Shown: positions 6,068 to 8,403 of the stretch, piece by piece
How positions within the stretch are numbered: the first letter of the stretch is position 1
Layout of the letters: each line of letters begins with the position of its first letter
Assembly (NCBI GenBank): GCA_035620975.1
Contig: DASPFV010000282.1
Coordinates: 1-8,403, forward strand
Direction of reading: 5' to 3'
DNA: 8,403 bases
Origin: DASPFV01 sp035620975
Lineage (GTDB): Bacteria > Acidobacteriota > Vicinamibacteria > Vicinamibacterales > 2-12-FULL-66-21
Notes under the pieces: generated by a model
What the model was told of the DNA's origin: nothing
The model's input: the letters and a program-made list of their open reading frames with translations, nothing else
The model's database searches: none
Position numbers and translations under genes: made by a program

Positions 6068-6375
6068 GTTGACAACGTTCCCGTCTGGTGTTCCCGATCA
6101 AGCCAATGGTCGCGCAGCCGCAATGGCCCCCGCGACGTTGTGGTGGCCTCCCCGCGTACGGCTGGGTCCTCCAGGAGATCGGATGGAGAGCTCTCACCTT
6201 TCCTGCTGCTCTGGCTGGCCAGGCCTGCTGGCGTTGATCGTCGGCGCGGAGACGGCCGGGCTCTCCCGTCGTGCATCGCGATGCTCCCGGTGGCACTGGT
6301 CTTCATTATCTTCAAGGGGTGTGTGCTGCTGATGTGATGGGTACCGGGCTCGCGCGGTTGCAGTAAGCTCTCCTC
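6068..6375. other. 308-bp intergenic region with a weak stem-loop and no supported gene
   Basis: The gap separates the sulfatase from the TIM-barrel gene. Forty bases past the sulfatase stop, GTCGCG (6109-6114) can pair with CGCGAC (6131-6136) across a 16-base loop; there is no T-tract, so it is at best a weak terminator. Around 6186-6336 one plus-strand frame reads a hydrophobic stretch (LPVALVFIIFKGCVLLM) without a convincing start or family match. It could be the tail of a decayed membrane-protein gene, but chance is equally likely. The right end contains the TIM-barrel promoter candidate. Confidence 0.5.
6363..6369 (+). promoter_or_regulatory. Possible -10 element (GTAAGCT) giving a leaderless transcript
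   Basis: The hexamer TAAGCT ends six bases before the ATG at 6376, so transcription would be expected to start at or next to the A of the start codon. There is no Shine-Dalgarno before that ATG, which agrees with leaderless translation. No -35 box is recognisable. Confidence 0.4.
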
Positions 6376-7239
6376 ATGCAACGCCGCGATTTCCTCTCGG
6401 GACTGGCCGTGGTTCCGTTCCTGAGTACGAGGCCATCGGCTCAGACGACTCGACCTGCGGGCGAGCGACGCGGCCTCAAGCTCGGGACCGTGACTTACAA
6501 CATCGCGAAGGACTGGGACATCCCCACGCTCATCGCGAACCTGACGACGGCGGGCTTCGAGGCTGTCGAGCTGCGCACCACGCACAAGCACGGCGTGGAG
6601 ATCTCGCTCCCGCCGCACGCCCGTGCGGAGGTGCGGAAGCGATTCGAGGACTCGGCAGTGAAGATCGGCGGGCTTGGCACGACGTGCGAGTACCAGTCTC
6701 CGGATCCCGCCGTGCTCCGGCGCAACGTCGACGAGACGAAGGCCTGGGTCCAGCTCGCCCACGACCTCGGTTCGCCCGGCGTGAAGGTGCGGCCCAACGG
6801 GATGCCGCCGGAAGTCCCGGAGGAGCGGACGCTCGAGCAGATCGGGACGGCCCTTCGCGAGTGCGGCGGGGTCGCGGCCGACAACGGTGTGGTGATTCAG
6901 CTCGAAGTCCACGGGCAGACGACGTCCCGACTGCCGCGTATACGGCGGATCCTCGACCACGCCGGGAATCATCCCGGAGTTCGCGTCTGCTGGAACTCCA
7001 ACCAGACCGATCTGCTGGATGGCGGATTCGACGCGAACTTCGCGCTGGTGCGCGAGCAGATCGGGCAGGTGCACATGCGCGATCTCTTTCTGGAGGAGTA
7101 CCCGTGGCGGCGCCTGATTGCCGCGCTCGGGCAGATGGACTTCCAGGGGTACTGCTTCGCCGAGATTCCGGAATCGGCCGATGCAGTCCGCGTGTTGAAA
7201 TACTTCAGAGGGTTGTTCCGGGCGTATCAGGACCTGTGA
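6376..7239 (+). CDS. Tat-exported sugar phosphate isomerase/epimerase-like TIM-barrel protein
   Basis: A 287-residue protein of the xylose isomerase-like TIM-barrel (AP endonuclease 2) superfamily. It starts with a twin-arginine signal, R3-R4-D-F-L followed by a hydrophobic stretch and an SAQ cleavage region near residue 23, so it is probably folded with its metal in the cytoplasm and then exported. The barrel begins at KLGTVTYNI (35-43). Likely metal and substrate residues are E65 (AVELR), E177 and H179 (QLEVHG), N207 (CWNSN, where many relatives have Asp), H233 (QVHMRD) and E263 (CFAEIPES). Relatives isomerise or epimerise sugars or keto-acids; the substrate here is unknown. The TGA ends five bases before the ATG of the FGE gene, implying translational coupling. 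Next to a sulfatase, a role in breaking down a sulfated sugar is reasonable but inferred. The start is fixed by the Tat motif; no Shine-Dalgarno is present. Confidence 0.88.
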   Translation: MQRRDFLSGLAVVPFLSTRPSAQTTRPAGERRGLKLGTVTYNIAKDWDIPTLIANLTTAGFEAVELRTTHKHGVEISLPPHARAEVRKRFEDSAVKIGGLGTTCEYQSPDPAVLRRNVDETKAWVQLAHDLGSPGVKVRPNGMPPEVPEERTLEQIGTALRECGGVAADNGVVIQLEVHGQTTSRLPRIRRILDHAGNHPGVRVCWNSNQTDLLDGGFDANFALVREQIGQVHMRDLFLEEYPWRRLIAALGQMDFQGYCFAEIPESADAVRVLKYFRGLFRAYQDL

Positions 7240-7244
7240 TCGTC

Positions 7245-8393
7245 ATGAGCTCGGGTGTGGTGGTGATGAGACTACCGGCCGGCGCCCTCGCACTCGTTCT
7301 GACGCTGACGCCCGCGTGCGGGCGTCCCGGCACGGGCGACGCCGGAGCGCAACCGCATGCGGATCATGCGGCGCAGGCTCCAGCCGCGCCGGCTGCCGAC
7401 CGGCCCGCGCCTCGTCTCAACACGGCGCCGGCGCCCGAGCCGACGCCGCCCGGGATGGTGTGGATCCCCGGAGGCACCTATTGGAGGGGCTGCGAAGGGT
7501 GCGGGATGCCGGATGCCCTGCCGCTGCACCTCGTCGAGCTCGACGGTTTCTGGATGGACCGCACGCCGGTGACGAACGCCGAGTTCGCGCGGTTCGTGAA
7601 GGCGACTGGCTATGTCACGGTCGCGGAGCGGGAGTTGAACCCGGCTGACTACCCTGGCGTCCCCGCCGACAAGCTGGTGCCGGGTTCTGCCGTGTTTCAA
7701 GCCACATCGGAACCGGTTCCCTTGCAGAACCCGCTGCGGTGGTGGACGTACGTACCCGGCGCGAGCTGGAAGCGTCCGTTCGGCAAGGGCAGCTCGCTCG
7801 AGGGGAGGGCCGATCACCCGGTCGTGCACGTGGCGTTCGAGGATGCGCAAGCCTACGCCGCGTGGGCGGGCAAGCGCCTGCCGACCGAAGCGGAGTTCGA
7901 GCTCGCCGCCCGGGGAGGGCTCGACCGGAATCTCTACGCGTGGGGCAACGACTTCCGTCCCGGCAACAGGGCGGTCGCGAATACGTGGCAGGGCCGGTTT
8001 CCCGCTCGCGACGAGGGCCACGACGGGTACACGGGCACCTCGCCGGTGGAGGCGTTCCCCGCGAACGGCTACGGTCTCTACGACATGGGGGGGAACGTGT
8101 GGCACTGGTGCTCGGACTGGTATCGTCCGGACACGTACGCGGTCATCGCGTCGGGCGGCAGCGTGGCGAAGAACCCGCAGGGGCCCGACGGCAGCTACGA
8201 TCCCGACGAGCCAGGTGCCGCCAAGCGCGTAGTCCGCGGCGGGTCGTACCTCTGCACCGACCAGTACTGCGCGCGCTTCCTCGTCGGCAGTCGGGGCAAG
8301 GCGGAAGTGACGAGCGGCACGTCGAACCTCAGTTTTCGGCTGGTCCGGTCGGGCCTGCAGGGCGGGGGAGCCGGGGGTCAGGTCTTGCACTGA
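7245..8393 (+). CDS. Exported formylglycine-generating enzyme (FGE/SUMF1 type)
   Basis: A 382-residue enzyme expected to oxidise the Cys of sulfatase CxPSR motifs to formylglycine. The N-terminus (MRLPAGALALVLTLTPAC25G) is a signal peptide with a weak lipobox, then a Pro/Ala linker to about residue 68. The FGE-sulfatase domain runs about 69-368: GMVWIPGGTYW, DGFWMDRTPVTNAEFARFV, HPVVHVAFEDAQAYAAW, RLPTEAEFELAARGG, GYTGTSPVEAFPANGYGLYDM, GNVWHWCSDW and GGSYLCTDQYC. The catalytic pair of human FGE (C336/C341, copper-binding) corresponds to C337 and C342 with the same spacing, and S334 matches the active-site Ser. SNLSFRLV matches the family's final block. Most family members named FGE lack these cysteines, so this is a strong call. 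An extra C83-E-G-C86 replaces the usual MG-D region. The start may instead be the ATG at 7266. The last codons and the TGA come from the 25-bp repeat, adding about a dozen residues beyond the domain. It is coupled to the TIM-barrel gene. Confidence 0.93.
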   Translation: MSSGVVVMRLPAGALALVLTLTPACGRPGTGDAGAQPHADHAAQAPAAPAADRPAPRLNTAPAPEPTPPGMVWIPGGTYWRGCEGCGMPDALPLHLVELDGFWMDRTPVTNAEFARFVKATGYVTVAERELNPADYPGVPADKLVPGSAVFQATSEPVPLQNPLRWWTYVPGASWKRPFGKGSSLEGRADHPVVHVAFEDAQAYAAWAGKRLPTEAEFELAARGGLDRNLYAWGNDFRPGNRAVANTWQGRFPARDEGHDGYTGTSPVEAFPANGYGLYDMGGNVWHWCSDWYRPDTYAVIASGGSVAKNPQGPDGSYDPDEPGAAKRVVRGGSYLCTDQYCARFLVGSRGKAEVTSGTSNLSFRLVRSGLQGGGAGGQVLH

Positions 8394-8398
8394 CGTAC
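8374..8398 (+). repeat. 25-bp dispersed repeat, copy 4
   Basis: Identical to copy 1, and the match extends three bases further left (CCG, 8371-8373). It overlaps the 3' end of the FGE gene, and the TGA stop (8391-8393) lies inside it. If it is the left half of an inverted pair like 932-1140, the partner is beyond the right edge of the window. Confidence 0.9.
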
Positions 8399-8403
8399 GA
8401 GGC

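Noticed and set aside
6109..6136. Rho-independent terminator after the sulfatase.
   Set aside because: Six-bp stem, long loop and no T-tract; kept only as a note in the intergenic entry.
6034..7074. Minus-strand open frame of 346 codons.
   Set aside because: It is antisense to the TIM-barrel gene and the intergenic gap, and has no recognisable protein features.
6684..7244. Upstream extension of the FGE reading frame by 187 codons.
   Set aside because: It overlaps the TIM-barrel gene in another frame, has Arg-rich shadow composition, and would bury the signal peptide; the ATG at 7245 (or 7266) fits better.
7272..8390. Minus-strand open frame of 372 codons.
   Set aside because: It is antisense to the FGE gene, begins inside the 25-bp repeat and has the Arg-rich composition of a GC-rich shadow frame.

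Overview
The window is GC-rich (about two-thirds GC by eye) and most resembles a chromosomal piece of an acidobacterium, probably the Vicinamibacteria side of that phylum. The clues are a long serine/threonine kinase fused to a PD40/TolB-type beta-propeller, a small secreted protein with a TVTGCL-type motif, a Tat-exported TIM-barrel protein, a secreted sulfatase, and short dispersed repeats in most gaps. The taxonomy is inferred from gene style only; no rRNA or marker gene is present.

Layout. 1-160 is a tandem array of a roughly 41-bp unit built from 10-bp sub-units. 204-677 (minus) is a small putative lipoprotein. 678-1172 is a gap holding a 209-bp element (932-1140) bounded by perfect 25-bp inverted repeats. 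1173-3806 (plus) is a membrane kinase with an extracytoplasmic beta-propeller. 3930-4406 (plus) is a small HXXEE-family membrane protein. 4634-6067 (plus) is a secreted sulfatase of heparan-N-sulfatase-like architecture with a CTPSR formylglycine site. 6376-7239 (plus) is a Tat-signal sugar isomerase/epimerase-like TIM barrel. 7245-8393 (plus), five bases downstream of it, is an exported formylglycine-generating enzyme (FGE/SUMF1 type) with both catalytic cysteines.

How the genes may work together. The last three genes form a plausible sulfated-sugar module. The sulfatase carries the Cys that must be oxidised to formylglycine, the FGE can do that oxidation, and the TIM-barrel protein could act on a sugar or uronic acid. 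All three have export signals, so sulfatase maturation may occur outside the cytoplasm. This is inference. The kinase and the HXXEE gene look like independent neighbours.

The most striking DNA-level signal is a 25-bp repeat (begins GGGGTCAGG, ends CTGACGTAC) present four times. Two copies form the inverted pair upstream of the kinase. The other two sit at the 3' ends of genes, where they supply the last codons of the HXXEE protein and the last codons plus the stop of the FGE. The repeat contains its own small hairpin and behaves like a REP/REPIN element. No transposase gene lies in the window.
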